Positions 39,656-53,340 of a DNA stretch of 64,000 nt are shown in pieces. The notes under the pieces were generated by a model, which worked only from the letters and a program-made list of their open reading frames with translations, was not told the origin of the DNA and did not search any database. The DNA comes from Halocaridina rubra (lineage: Eukaryota > Arthropoda > Malacostraca > Decapoda > Atyidae), in contig JAXCGZ010007562.1 of assembly GCA_037179515.1 (NCBI GenBank), positions 157,501 to 221,500 of the forward strand, given 5' to 3'. Each line of letters starts with the position of its first letter. The first letter of the stretch is position 1. The position numbers were made by a program, and so were the translations under genes.

Positions 39656-42600
39656 TGATTACCTAATTGTGATTACCTAATTGTGTTTACGGGAAAGAGC
39701 CCAAAGCTCGTATCTTCCCGTCTCCTGATCGGTTCCATTTTATACTTAGTGATACTTATCTTACCTGTCCTTAAAACTATGGATTGAGATAGCATTAACT
39801 ACCTCCTCGCTTAGCCAATTCCAATTATCAACTACTCTTACACTGAAAAAGTATTTCCTTACATCCTGCAAAGAAGTTTTCTTACGAAGCTTCAAACTAT
39901 GACCTCTAGTTCTAGAGCCAGCCATATCAAAATATCGATCCCTATCCACTCTATCATAACCATGAAGGAATTTAAAGACTGTCACCATATCCCCCCTCAC
40001 TCTTCTAGCTTCGAGTGATGGTAAGTCTAATTCCCTCAGCCTCTCATCATAACTGAGATTGCGTATTTCTGGCACCAGTTTCGTGGCATGTCTTTGAACT
40101 TTTTCAAGCTTAGCTATGTGCTTTTTCAAGTGCGGATTCCAAAAGGGGGCTGCATATTCGAGTTTTGGCCTCACATAGGTTACATAAATATTTCTGAACA
40201 TTTCCTGGTCCATGTGCCTGTTTTTTTTTTTTTAAAGCAAACATAAGGTAGCCAGCCCTTCATGCACAATGACAAGGAAATTTTCAGAAATATTTATGAG
40301 ACTTATGTGAGGCCAAACCTAGAATATGTAACACCCTTTTGGAATCCACGCTTGAAAAACATATAAATATAATGGAGAAAATTCAGACAAATTACGAGGC
40401 TGACGACCGAGATAAGTAGACTCAGTTATGAGGAAAGGCTGAGGGAGTCAGCCTTAGAACTAGAGGTTATAGTTTGAAGCATTGTAAGAAAATTTCTTTA
40501 CAATATACTTATTTAGAGTAAGATAGTTGATGATTGGAATTCGTTACGTGAGGAAACAGCAAATGCTAACTGCATTCATAGTTAAAGGACTAATATTATA
40601 AGTGTCATTGGGTATAAAAGCTATACCGATAAGGAGACTGGAAGTTACGAGTATATGGCTCTTTCCCGCAAGCACAATAAGGTAAGCAAGTGATTACCTA
40701 ATTGTGATTACCTAATTGTGTTTACGGGAAAGAGCCCAAAGCTCGTATCTTCCCGTCTCCTGATCGGTTCCATTTTATACTTAGTGATACTTATCATACC
40801 TGTCCTTAAAACTATGGATTGAGATAGCATTAACTACCTCCTCGCTTAGCCAATTCCAATTATCAACTACTCTTACACTGAAAAAGTATTTCCTTACATC
40901 CTGCAAAGAAGTTTTCTTACGAAGCTTCAAACTATGACCTCTAGTTCTAGAGCCAGCCATATCAAAATATCGATCCCTATCCACTCTATCATAACCATGA
41001 AGGAATTTAAAGACTGTCACCATATCCCCCCTCACTCTTCTAGCTTCGAGTGATGGTAAGTCTAATTCCCTCAGCCTCTCATCATAACTGAGATTGCGTA
41101 TTTCTGGCACCAGTTTCGTGGCATGTCTTTGAACTTTTTCAAGCTTAGCTATGTGCTTTTTCAAGTGCGGATTCCAAAAGGGGGCTGCATATTCGAGTTT
41201 TGGCCTCACATAGGTTACATAAATATTTCTGAACATTTCCTGGTCCATGTGCCTGTTTTTTTTTTTTTAAAGCAAACATAAGGTAGCCAGCCCTTCATGC
41301 ACAATGACAAGGAAATTTTCAGAAATATTTATGAGACTTATGTGAGGCCAAACCTAGAATATGTAGCACCCTTTTGGAATCCACGCTTGAAAAACATATA
41401 AATATAATGGAGAAAATTCAGACAAATTACGAGGCTGACGACCGAGATAAGTAGACTCAGTTATGAGGAAAGGCTGAGGGAGTCAGCCTTAGAACTAGAG
41501 GTTATAGTTTGAAGCATTGTAAGAAAATTTCTTTACAATATACTTATTTAGAGTAAGATAGTTGATGATTGGAATTCGTTACGTGAGGAAACAGCAAATG
41601 CTAACTGCATTCATAGTTAAAGGACTAATATTATAAGTGTCATTGGGTATAAAAGCTATACCGATAAGGAGACTGGAAGTTACGAGTATATGGCTCTTTC
41701 CCGCAAGCACAATAAGGTAAGCAAGTGATTACCTAATTGTGATTACCTAATTGTGTTTACGGGAAAGAGCCCAAAGCTCGTATCTTCCCGTCTCCTGATC
41801 GGTTCCATTTTATACTTAGTGATATTTATCATACCTGTCCTTAAAACTATGGATTGAGATAGCATTAACTACCTCCTCGCTTAGCCAATTCCAATTATCA
41901 ACTACTCTTACACTGAAAAAGTATTTCCTTACATCCTGCAAAGAAGTTTTCTTACGAAGCTTCAAACTATGACCTCTAGTTCTAGAGCCAGCCATATCAA
42001 AATATCGATCCCTATCCACTATCATAACCATGAAGGAATTTAAAGACTGTCACCATATCCCCCCTTACTCTTCTAGCTTCGAGTGATGGTAAGTCTAATT
42101 CCCTCAGCCTCTCATCATAACTGAGATTGCGTATTTCTGGCACCAGTTTCGTGGCATGTCTTTGAACTTTTTCAAGCTTAGCCATGTGCTTTTTCAAGTG
42201 CGGATTCCAAAAGGGGGCTGCATATTCGAGTTTTGGCCTCACATAGGTTACATATATATTTCTGAACATTTCCTGGTCCATGTGCCTGTTTTTTTTTTTA
42301 AAGCAAACATAAGGTAGCCAGCCCTTCATGCACAATGACAAGGAAATTTTCAGAAATATTTATGAGACTTATGTGAGGCCAAACCTAGAATATGTAGCAC
42401 CCTTTTGGAATCCACGCTTGAAAAACATATAAATATAATGGAGAAAATTCAGACAAATTACGAGGCTGACGACCGAGATAAGTAGACTCAGTTATGAGGA
42501 AAGGCTGAGGGAGTCAGCCTTAGAACTAGAGGTTATAGTTTGAAGCATTGTAAGAAAATTTCTTTACAATATACTTATTTAGAGTAAGATGGTTGATGAT

Positions 42601-45600
42601 TGGAATTCGTTACGTGAGGAAACAGCAAATGCTAACTGCATTCATAGTTAAAGGACCAATATTATAAGTGTCATTGGGTATAAAAGCTATCCCGATAAGG
42701 AGACTGGAAGTTACGAGTATATGGCTCTTTCCCGCAAGCACAATAAGGTAAGCAAGTGATTACCTAATTGTGATTACCTAATTGTGTTTACGGGAAAGAG
42801 CCCAAAGCTCGTATCTTCCCGTCTCCTGATCGGTTCCATTTTATACTTAGTGATACTTATCATACCTGTCCTTAAAACCATGGATTGAGATAGCATTAAC
42901 TACCTCCTCGCTTAGCCAATTCCAATTATCAACTACTCTTACACTGAAAAAGTATTTCCTTACATCCTGCAAAGAAGTTTTCTTACGAAGCTTCAAACTA
43001 TGACCTCTAGTTCTAGAGCCAGCCATATCAAAATATCGATCCCTATCCACTCTATCATAACCATGAAGGAATTTAAAGACTGTCACCATATCCCCCCTCA
43101 CTCTTCTAGCTTCGAGTGATGGTAAGTCTAATTCCCTCAGCCTCTCATCATGACTGAGATTGCGTATTTCTGGCACCAGTTTCGTGGCATGTCTTTGAAC
43201 TTTTTCAAGCTTAGCTATGTGCTTTTTCAAGTGCGGATTCCAAAAGGGGGCTGCATATTCGAGTTTTGGCCTCACATAGGTTACATAAATATTTCTGAAC
43301 ATTTCCTGGTCCATGTGCCTGTTTTTTTTTTTTTAAAGCAAACATAAGGTAGCCAGCCCTTCATGCACAATGACAAGGAAATTTTCAGAAATATTTATGA
43401 GACTTATGTGAGGCCAAACCTAGAATATGTAGCACCCTTTTGGAATCCACGTTTGAAAAACATATAAATATAATGGAGAAAATTCAGACAAATTACGAGG
43501 CTGACGACCGAGATAAGTAGACTCAGTTATGAGGAAAGGCTGAGGGAGTCAGCCTTAGAACTAGAGGTTATAGTTTGAAGCATTGTAAGAAAATTTCTTT
43601 ACAATATACTTATTTAGAGTAAGATAGTTGATGATTGGAATTCGTTACGTGAGGAAACAGCAAATGCTAACTGCATTCATAGTTAAAGGACTAATATTAT
43701 AAGTGTCATTGGGTATAAAAGATATACCGATAAGGAGACTGGAAGTTACGAGTATATGGCTCTTTCCCGCAAGCACAATAAGGTAAGCAAGTGATTACCT
43801 AATTGTGATTACCTAATTGTGTTTGCGGGAAAGAGCCCAAAGCTCGTATCTTCCCGTCTCCTGATCGGTTCCATTTTATACTTAGTGATATTTATCATAC
43901 CTGTCCTTAAAACTATGGATTGAGATAGCATTAACTACCTCCTCGCTTAGCCAATTCCAATTATCAACTACTCTTACACTGAAAAAGTATTTCCTTACAT
44001 CCTGCAAAGAAGTTTTCTTACGAAGCTTCAAACTATGACCTCTAGTACTAGAGCCAGCCATATCAAAATATCGATCCCTATCCACTATCATAACCATGAA
44101 GGAATTTAAAGACTGTCACCATATCCCCCCCTCACTCTTCTAGCTTCGAGTGATGGTAAGTCTAATTCCCTCAGCCTCTCATCATAACTGAGATTGCGTA
44201 TTTCTGGCACCAGTTTCGTGGCATGTCTTTGAACTTTTTCAAGCTTAGCCATGTGCTTTTTCAAGTGCGGATTCCAAAAGGGGGCTGCATATTCGAGTTT
44301 TGGCCTCACATAGGTTACATATATATTTCTGAACATTTCCTGGTCCATGTGCCTGTTTTTTTTTTAAAGCAAACATAAGGTAGCCAGCCCTTCATGCACA
44401 ATGACAAGGAAATTTTCAGAAATATTTATGAGACTTATGTGAGGCCAAACCTAGAATATGTAGCACCCTTTTGGAATCCACGCTTGAAAAACATATAAAT
44501 ATAATGGAGAAAATTCAGACAAATTACGAGGCTGACGACCGAGATAAGTAGACTCAGTTATGAGGAAAGGCTGAGGGAGTCAGCCTTAGAACTAGAGGTT
44601 ATAGTTTGAAGCATTGTAAGAAAATTTCTTTACAATATACTTATTTAGAGTAAGATAGTTGATGATTGGAATTCGTTACGTGAGGAAACAACAAATGCTA
44701 ACTGCATTCATAGTTAAAGGACTAATATTATAAGTGTCATTGGGTATAAAAGATATACCGATAAGGAGACTGGAAGTTACGAGTATATGGCTCTTTCCCG
44801 CAAGCACAATAAGGTAAGCAAGTGATTACCTAATTGTGATTACCTAATTGTGTTTACGGGAAAGAGCCCAAAGCTCGTATCTTCCCGTCTCCTGATCGGT
44901 TCCATTTTATACTTAGTGATATTTATCATACCTGTCCTTAAAACTATGGATTGAGATAGCATTAACTACCTCCTCGCTTAGCCAATTCCAATTATCAACT
45001 ACTCTTACACTGAAAAAGTATTTCCTTACATCCTGCAAAGAAGTTTTCTTACGAAGCTTCAAACTATGACCTCTAGTACTAGAGCCAGCCATATCAAAAT
45101 ATCGATCCCTATCCACTATCATAACCATGAAGGAATTTAAAGACTGTCACCATATCCCCCCTCACTCTTCTAGCTTCGAGTGATGGTAAGTCTAATTCCC
45201 TCAGCCTCTCATCATAACTGAGATTGCGTATTTCTGGCACCAGTTTCGTGGCATGTCTTTGAACTTTTTCAAGCTTAGCTATGTGCTTTTTCAAGTGCGG
45301 ATTCCAAAAGGGGGCTGCATATTCGAGTTTTGGCCTCACATAGGTTACATATATATTTCTGAACATTTCCTGGTCCATGTGCCTGTTTTTTTTTTTTAAA
45401 GCAAACATAAGGTAGCCAGCCCTTCATGCACAATGACAAGGAAATTTTCAGAAATATTTATGAGACTTATGTGAGGCCAAACCTAGAATATGTAGCACCC
45501 TTTTGGAATCCACGCTTGAAAAACATATAAATATAATGGAGAAAATTCAGACAAATTACGAGGCTGACGACCGAGATAAGTAGACTCAGTTATGAGGAAA

Positions 45601-48600
45601 GGCTGAGGGAGTCAGCCTTAGAACTAGAGGTTATAGTTTGAAGCATTGTAAGAAAATTTCTTTACAATATACTTATTTAGAGTAAGATAGTTGATGATTG
45701 GAATTCGTTACGTGAGGAAACAGCAAATGCTAACTGCATTCATAGTTAAAGGACTAATATTATAAGTGTCATTGGGTATAAAAGCTATCCCGATAAGGAG
45801 ACTGGAAGTTACGAGTATATGGCTCTTTCCCGCAAGCACAATAAGGTAAGCAAGTGATTACCTAATTTCGATTACCTAATTGTGTTTACGGGAAAGAGCC
45901 CAAAGCTCGTATCATCCCGTCTCCTGATCGGTTCCATTTTATACTTAGTGATACTTATCATACCTGTCCTTAAAACCATGGATTGAGATAGCATTAACTA
46001 CCTCCTCGCTTAGACAATTCCAATTATCAACTACTCCTACACTGAAAAAGTATTTCCTTACATCCTGCAAAGAAGTTTTCTTACGAAGCTTCAAACTATG
46101 ACCTCTAGTTCTAGAGCCAGCCATATCAAAATATCGATCCCTATCCACTCTATCATAACCATGAAGGAATTTAAAGACTGTCACCATATCCCCCCTCACT
46201 CTTCTAGCTTCGAGTGATGGTAAGTCTAATTCCCTCAGCCTCTCATCATGACTGAGATTGCGTATTTCTGGCACCAGTTTCGTGGCATGTCTTTGAACTT
46301 TTTCAAGCTTAGCTATGTGCTTTTTCAAGTGCGGATTCCAAAAGGGGGCTGCATATTCGAGTTTTGGCCTCACATAGGTTACATAAATATTTCTGAACAT
46401 TTCCTTGTCCATGTGCCTGTTTTTTTTTTTTTTTTTTTAAAGCAAACATAAGGTAGCCAGCCCTTCATGCACAATGACAAGGAAATTTTCAGAAATATTT
46501 ATGAGACTTATGTGAGGCCAAACCTAGAATATGTAGCACCCTTTTGGAATCCACGCTTGAAAAACATATAAATATAATGGAGAAAATTCAGACAAATTAC
46601 GAGGCTGACGACCGAGATAAGTAGACTCAGTTATGAGGAAAGGCTGAGGGAGTCAGCCTTAGAACTAGAGGTTATAGTTTGAAGCATTGTAAGAAAATTT
46701 CTTTACAATATACTTATTTAGAGTAAGATAGTTGATGATTGGAATTCGTTACGTGAGGAAACAGCAAATGCTAACTGCATTCATAGTTAAAGGACTAATA
46801 TTATAAGTGTCATTGGGTATAAAAGCTATACCGATAAGGAGACTGGAAGTTACGAGTATATGGCTCTTTCCCGCAAGCACAATAAGGTAAGCAAGTGATT
46901 ACCTAATTGTGATTACCTAATTGTGTTTACGGGAAAGAGCCCAAAGCTCGTATCTTCCCGTCTCCTGATCGGTTCCATTTTATACTTAGTGATATTTATC
47001 ATACCTGTCCTTAAAACTATGGATTGAGATAGCATTAACTACCTCCTCGCTTAGCCAATTCCAATTATCAACTACTCTTACACTGAAAAAGTATTTCCTT
47101 ACATCCTGCAAAGAAGTTTTCTTACGAAGCTTCAAACTATGACCTCTAGTTCTAGAGCCAGCCATATCAAAATATCGATCCCTATCCACTATCATAACCA
47201 TGAAGGAATTTAAAGACTGTCACCATATCCCCCCTCACTCTTCTAGCTTCGAGTGATGGTAAGTCTAATTCCCTCAACCTCTCATCATAACTGAGATTGC
47301 GTATTTCTGGCACCAGTTTCGTGGCATGTCTTTGAACTTTTTCAAGCTTAGCCATGTGCTTTTTCAAGTGCGGATTCCAAAAGGGGGCTGCATATTCGAG
47401 TTTTGGCCTCACATAGGGTACATATATATTTCTGAACATTTCCTGGTCCATGTGCCTGTTTTTTTTTTTAAAGCAAACATAAGGTAGCCAGCCCTTCATG
47501 CACAATGACAAGGAAATTTTCAGAAATATTTATGAGACTTATGTGAGGCCAAACCTAGAATATGTAGCACCCTTTTGGAATCCACGCTTGAAAAACATAT
47601 AAATATAATGGAGAAAATTCAGACAAATTACGAGGCTGACGACCGAGATAAGTAGACTCAGTTATGAGGAAAGGCTGAGGGAGTCAGCCTTAGAACTAGA
47701 GGTTATAGTTTGAAGCATTGTAAGAAAATTTCTTTACAATATACTTATTTAGAGTAATAATTGTTGATGATTGGAATTCGTTACGTGAGGAAACAGCAAA
47801 TGCTAACTGCATTCATAGTTAAAGGACTAATGTTATTAGTGTCATTGGGTATAAAAGCTATACCGATAAGGAGACTGGAAGTTACGAGTATATGGCTCTT
47901 TCCCGCAAGCACAATAAGGTAAGCAAGTGATTACCTAATTGTGATTACCTAATTGTGTTTACGGGAAAGAGCCCAAAGCTCGCATCTTCCCGTCTCCTGA
48001 TCGGTTCCATTTTATACTTAGTGATACTTATCATACCTGTCCTTAAAACTATGGATTGAGATAGCATTAACTACCTCCTCGCTTAGCCAATTCCAATTAT
48101 CAACTACTCTTACACTGAAAAAGTATTTCCTTACATCCTGCAAAGAAGTTTTCTTACGAAGCTTCAAACTATGACCTCTAGTTCTAGAGCCAGCCATATC
48201 AAAATATCGATCCCTATCCACTCTATCATAACCATGAAGGAATTTAAAGACTGTCACCATATACCCCCTCACTCTTCTAGCTTCGAGTGATGGTAAGTCT
48301 AATTCCCTCAGCCTCTCATCATAACTGAGATTGCGTATTTCTGGCACCAGTTTCGTGGCATGTCTTTGAACTTTTTCAAGCTTAGCTATGTGCTTTTTCA
48401 AGTGCGGATTCCAAAAGGGGGCTGCATATTCGAGTTTTGGCCTCACATAGGTTACATAAATATTTCTGAACATTTCCTGGTCCATGTGCCTGTTTTTTTT
48501 TTTAAAGCAAACATAAGGTAGCCAGCCCTTCATGCACAATGACAAGGAAATTTTCAGAAATATTTATGAGACTTATGTGAGGCCAAACCTAGAATATGTA

Positions 48601-51600
48601 GCACCCTTTTGGAATCCACGTTTGAAAAACATATAAATATAATGGAGAAAATTCAGACAAATTACGAGGCTGACGACCGAGATAAGTAGACTCAGTTATG
48701 AGGAAAGGCTGAGGGAGTCAGCCTTAGAACTAGAGGTTATAGTTTGAAGCATTGTAAGAAAATTTCTTTACAATATACTTATTTAGAGTAAGATAGTTGA
48801 TGATTGGAATTCGTTACGTGAGGAAACAGCAAATGCTAACTGCATTCATAGTTAAAGGACTAATATTATAAGCGTCATTGGGTCTAAAAGCTATACCGAT
48901 AAGGAGACTGGAAGTTACGAGTATATGGCTCTTTCCCGCAAGCACAATAAGGTAAGCAAGTGATTACCTAAGTGTGATTACCTAATTGTGTTTACTGGAA
49001 AGAGCCCAAAGCTCGTATCTTCCCGTCTCCTGATCGGTTCCATTTTATACTTAGTGATATTTATCATACCTGTCCTTAAAACTATGGATTGAGATAGCAT
49101 TAACTACCTCCTCGCTTAGCCAATTCCAATTATCAACTACTCTTACACTGAAAAAGTATTTCCTTACATCCTGCAAAGAAGTTTTCTTACGAAGCTTCAA
49201 ACTATGACCTCTAGTTCTAGAGCCAGCCATATCAAAATATCGATCCCTATCCACTCTATCATAACCATGAAGGAATTTAAAGACTGTCACCATATACCCC
49301 CTCACTCTTCTAGCTTCGATTGATGGTAAGTCTAATTCCCTCAGCCTCTCATCATAACTGAGATTGCGTATTTCTGGCATCAGTTTCGTGGCATGTCTTT
49401 GAACTTTTTCAAGCTTAGGTATGTGCTTTTTCAAGTGCGGATTCCAAAAGGGGGCTGCATATTCGAGTTTTGGCCTCACATAGGTTACATAAATATTTCT
49501 GAACATTTCCTGGTCCATGTGCCTGTTTTTTTTTTTTTAAAGCAAACATTAGGTAGCCAGCCCTTCATGCACAATGACAAGGAAATTTTCAGAAATATTT
49601 ATGAGACTTATGTGAGGCCAAACCTAGAATATGTAGCACCCTTTTGGAATCCACGCTTGAAAAACATATAAATATAATGGAGAAAATTCAGACAAATTAC
49701 GAGGCTGACGACCGAGATAAGTAGACTCAGTTATGAGGAAAGGCTGAGGGAGTCAGCCTTAGAACTAGAGGTTATAGTTTGAAGCATTGTAAGAAAATTT
49801 CTTTACAATATACTTATTTAGAGTAAGATAACTGATGATTGGAATTCGTTACGTGAGGAAACAGCAAATCCTAACTGCATTCATAGTTAAAGGACTAATA
49901 TTATAAGTGTCATTGGGTATAAAAGCTATACCGATAAGGAGACTGGAAGTTACGAGTATATGGCTCTTTCCCGCAAGCACAATACGGTAAGCAAGTGATT
50001 ACCTAATTGTGATTACCTAATTGTGTTTACGGGAAAGAGCCCAAAGCTCGTATCTTCCCGTCTCCTGATCGGTTCCATTTTATACTTAGTGATACTTATC
50101 ATACCTGTCCTTAAAACTATGGATTGAGATAGCATTAACTACCTCCTCGCTTAGCCAATTCCAATTATCAACTACTCTTACACTGAAAAAGTATTTCTTT
50201 ACATCCTGCAAAGAAGTTTTCTTACAAAGCTTCAAACTATGACCTCTAGTTCTAGAGCCAGCCATATCAAAATATCGATCCCTATCCACTCTATCATAAC
50301 CATGAAGGAATTTAAAGACTGTCACCATATCCCCCCCTCACTCTTCTAGCTTCGAGTGATGGTAAGTCTAATTCCCTCAGCCTCTCATCATAACTGAGAT
50401 TGCGTATTTCTGGCACCAGTTTCGTGGCATGTCTTTGAACTTTTTCAAGCTTAGCTATGTGCTTTTTCAAGTGCGGATTCCAAAAGGGGGCTGCATATTC
50501 GAGTTTTGGCCTCACATAGGTTACATAAATATTTCTTAACATTTCCTGGTCCATGTGCCTGTTTTTTTTTTTAAAGCAAACATAAGGTAGCCAGCCCTTC
50601 ATGCACAATGACAAGGAAATTTTCAGAAATATTTATGAGACTTATGTGAGGCCAAACCTAGAATATGTAGCACCCTTTTGGAATCCACGCTTGAAAAACA
50701 TATAAATATAATGGAGAAAATTCAGACAAATTACGAGGCTGACGACCGAGATAAGTAGACTCAGTTATGAGGAAAGGCTGAGGGAGTCAGCCTTAGAACT
50801 AGAGGTTATAGTTTGAAGCACTGTAAGAAAATTTCTTTACAATATACTTATTTAGAGTAAGATAGTTGATGATTGGAATTCGTTACGTGAGGAAACAGCA
50901 AATGCTAACTGCATTCATAGTTAAAGGACTAATATTATAAGTGTCATTGGGTATAAAAGCTATACCGATAAGGAGACTGGAAGTTACTAGTATATGGCTC
51001 TTTCCCGCAAGCACAATACGGTAAGCAAGTGATTACCTAATTGTGATTACCTAATTGTGTTTACGGGAAAGAGCCCAAAGCTCGTATCTTCCCGTCTCCT
51101 GATCGGTTCCATTTTATACTTAGTGATACTTATCATACCTGTCCTTAAAACTATGGATTGAGATAGCATTAACTACCTCCTCGCTTAGCCAATTCCAATT
51201 ATCAACTACTCTTACACTGAAAAAGTATTTCTTTACATCCTGCAAAGAAGTTTTCTTACGAAGCTTCAAACTATGACCTCTAGTTCTAGAGCCAGCCATA
51301 TCAAAATATCGATCCCTATCCACTCTATCATAACCATGAAGGAATTTAAAGACTGTCACCATATCCCCCCTCACTCTTCTAGCTTCGAGTGATGGTAAGT
51401 CTAATTCCCTCAGCCTCTCATCATAACTGAGATTGCGTATTTCTGGCACCAGTTTCGTGGCATGTCTTTGAACTTTTTCAAGCTTAGCTATGTGCTTTTT
51501 CAAGTGCGGATTCCAAAAGGGGGCTGCATATTCGAGTTTTGGCCTCACATAGGTTACATAAATATTTCTGAACATTTCCTGGTCCATGTGCCTGTTTTTT

Positions 51601-52063
51601 TTTTTTAAAGCAAACATAAGGTAGCCCACCCTTCATGCACAATGACAAGGAAATTTTCAGAAATATTTATGAGACTTATGTGAGGCCAAACCTAGAATAT
51701 GTAGCACCCTTTTGGAATCCACGCTTGAAAAACATATAAATATAATGGAGAAAATTCAGACAAATTACGAGGCTGACGACCGAGATAAGTAGACTCAGTT
51801 ATGAGGAAAGGCCGAGGGAGTCAGCCTTAGAACTAGAGGGTATAGTTTGAAGCATTGTAAGAAAATTTCTTTACAATATACTTATTTAGAGTAAGATAGT
51901 TGATGATTGGAATTCGTTACGTGAGGAAACAGCAAATGCTAACTGCATTCATAGTTAAAGGACTAATATTATAAGTGTCATTGGGTATAAAAGCTATACC
52001 GATAAGGAGACTGGAAGTTACGAGTATATGGCTCTTTCCCGCAAGCACAATACGGTAAGCAAG
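39656..52063. repeat. Tandem array: 12 units of about 1034 bp made from two opposed CR1 3' ends
   Basis: Units start (at TGATTACCTAATT) at 39656, 40691, 41726, 42757, 43792, 44823, 45855, 46896, 47928, 48961, 49996 and 51030; the next start at 52064 opens a longer CR1 copy instead. Spacings are 1031-1041. Each unit is: - strand CR1 3' tail and the last 155 codons of ORF2 (about 560 bp); a T-run of 10-19; then a + strand, older CR1 3' end (about 440 bp, starting AAAGCAAACATAAGG and ending CACAATAAGGTAAGCAAG). By eye units differ at roughly one base in a hundred or fewer, so the amplification is recent. Assembly of such an array from short reads would be unreliable; unit number may differ in the real genome. 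Confidence 0.95.
39761..51629 (-). pseudogene. Twelve repeated fragments of CR1 ORF2 C-terminus
   Basis: Each array unit holds a - strand frame starting MDQEMFRNIYVTYVRPKLEY and ending SFKDRYDKYH, the C-terminal end of ORF2 beyond the polymerase active site. Full 155-codon frames: 41248-40781, 43314-42847, 46412-45945, 48545-48018, 49518-49051 and 51629-51120. In unit 1 (40213-39761) a TAA replaces a Tyr codon five codons from the end. A CT deletion breaks units 3, 5, 6 and 8 (at about 42017, 44090, 45115 and 47190), and an extra C breaks units 5 and 11. None carries the FADD polymerase motif, so no unit encodes an active enzyme; the preserved frames reflect youth, not selection. Confidence 0.9.
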
Positions 52064-53340
52064 TGATTACCTAATTGTGATTACCTAATTGTGTTTACGG
52101 GAAAGAGCCCAAAGCTCGTATCTTCCCGTCTCCTGATCGGTTCCATTTTATACTTAGTGATACTTATCATACCTGTCCTTAAAACTATGGATTGAGATAG
52201 CATTAACTACCTCCTCGCTTAGCCAATTCCAATTATCAACTACTCTTACACTGAAAAAGTATTTCCTTACATCCTGCAAAGAATTTTTCTTACGAAGCTT
52301 CAAACTATGACCTCTAGTTCTAGAGCCAGCCATATCAAAATATCGATCCCTATCCACTCTATCATAACCATGAAGGAATTTAAAGACTGTCACCATATCC
52401 CCCCTCACTCTTCTAGCTTCGAGTGATGGTAAGTCTAATTCCCTCAGCCTCTCATCATAACTGAGATTGCGTATTTCTGGCACCAGTTTCGTGGCATGTC
52501 TTTGAACTTTTTCAAGCTTAGCTATGTGCTTTTTCAAGTGCGGATTCCAAAAGGGGGCTGCATATTCGAGTTTTGGCCTCACATAGGTTACATAAATATT
52601 TCTGAACATTTCCTTGTCCATGTGCCTGAAGGCTACCCTTACATTTGATAAAAATGCATATGCTGCCCTTACTATGCCATTTATATGTATTTCTGGAGAC
52701 AAATCTGCCTTTATGTTTACTCCTAGATCTCTCTCATTTTCTGTCTCTTGAAGTTGTACTCCAGCCACCGAGTAGTCAAGCTTGGGCCTTCTTGCACTTG
52801 TACCCATTCTCATTACCTTACATTTTGAAGTATTGAATTTCATTAGCCACTTTTCTGACCACTCATGCAGATTATTTAGATCCTCCTGAAGTTCTCTACC
52901 ATTGTTCTCGTTTTTTACTTTCTTCACAATCTTTGCATCATCTGCAAACATATTCATGAATGAATTTACAGACTCTGGTAGGTCATTTACATATACAAGG
53001 AACAAAAGTGGCCCTAAAACTGAACCCTGTGGAACTCCACTACTAACTCTTCGCCATTCAGACACTGAGTGTCTCACTCTAACCCTCTGTTCCCTTCCTT
53101 CTAAGTAAGTTTTTATCCATTCCAAAACATTTCCACCTATTCTAGCCATTGATTGCAGCTTCCTAATAAGTTTCCCATGTGCAACAGTGTCAAACGCTTT
53201 CTGGAAGTCTAGGAATATGCAATCTGCCCAGCCCTCTCTTTCCTGTAAGATTTGGCTTACCTCATCATAAAATTCTAATAAGTTTGTTACTGTTGATCTA
53301 CCTTCTCTGAAGCCATGTTGCCTCACTGACAAAAAGCTGA
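52064..53340 (-). mobile_element. Young CR1-like copy, 5'-truncated, uninterrupted ORF2 half
   Basis: The - strand frame from about 53340 to 52154 is open for about 395 codons: FLSVRQHGFREGRSTVTNLL, FLDFQKAFDTVAHGKLIRKL, SSGVPQGSVLGPLLFLVYVN, MFADDAKIVKKVK (catalytic FADD) and the C-terminal block shared with the array. The 3' side is the same sequence as the - strand half of each array unit, but here it continues past the point (52628) where units switch to a T-run. The 5' end stops in a GCGCGTGCGCGCGC/(CA)n patch. It lacks the endonuclease, so it is not autonomous. Confidence 0.9.

Noticed and set aside
39761..51629. A tandem gene family encoding a conserved 155-residue protein
   Set aside because: The frame is only the C-terminal piece of a CR1 polymerase found in full elsewhere in the window. 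Several units have frame-breaking changes, and the start Met is an internal residue of ORF2.
39656..52063. CRISPR-like or immune-type repeat array
   Set aside because: The unit is about 1034 bp with no short repeat/spacer pattern, and the content is retrotransposon in a eukaryotic genome.
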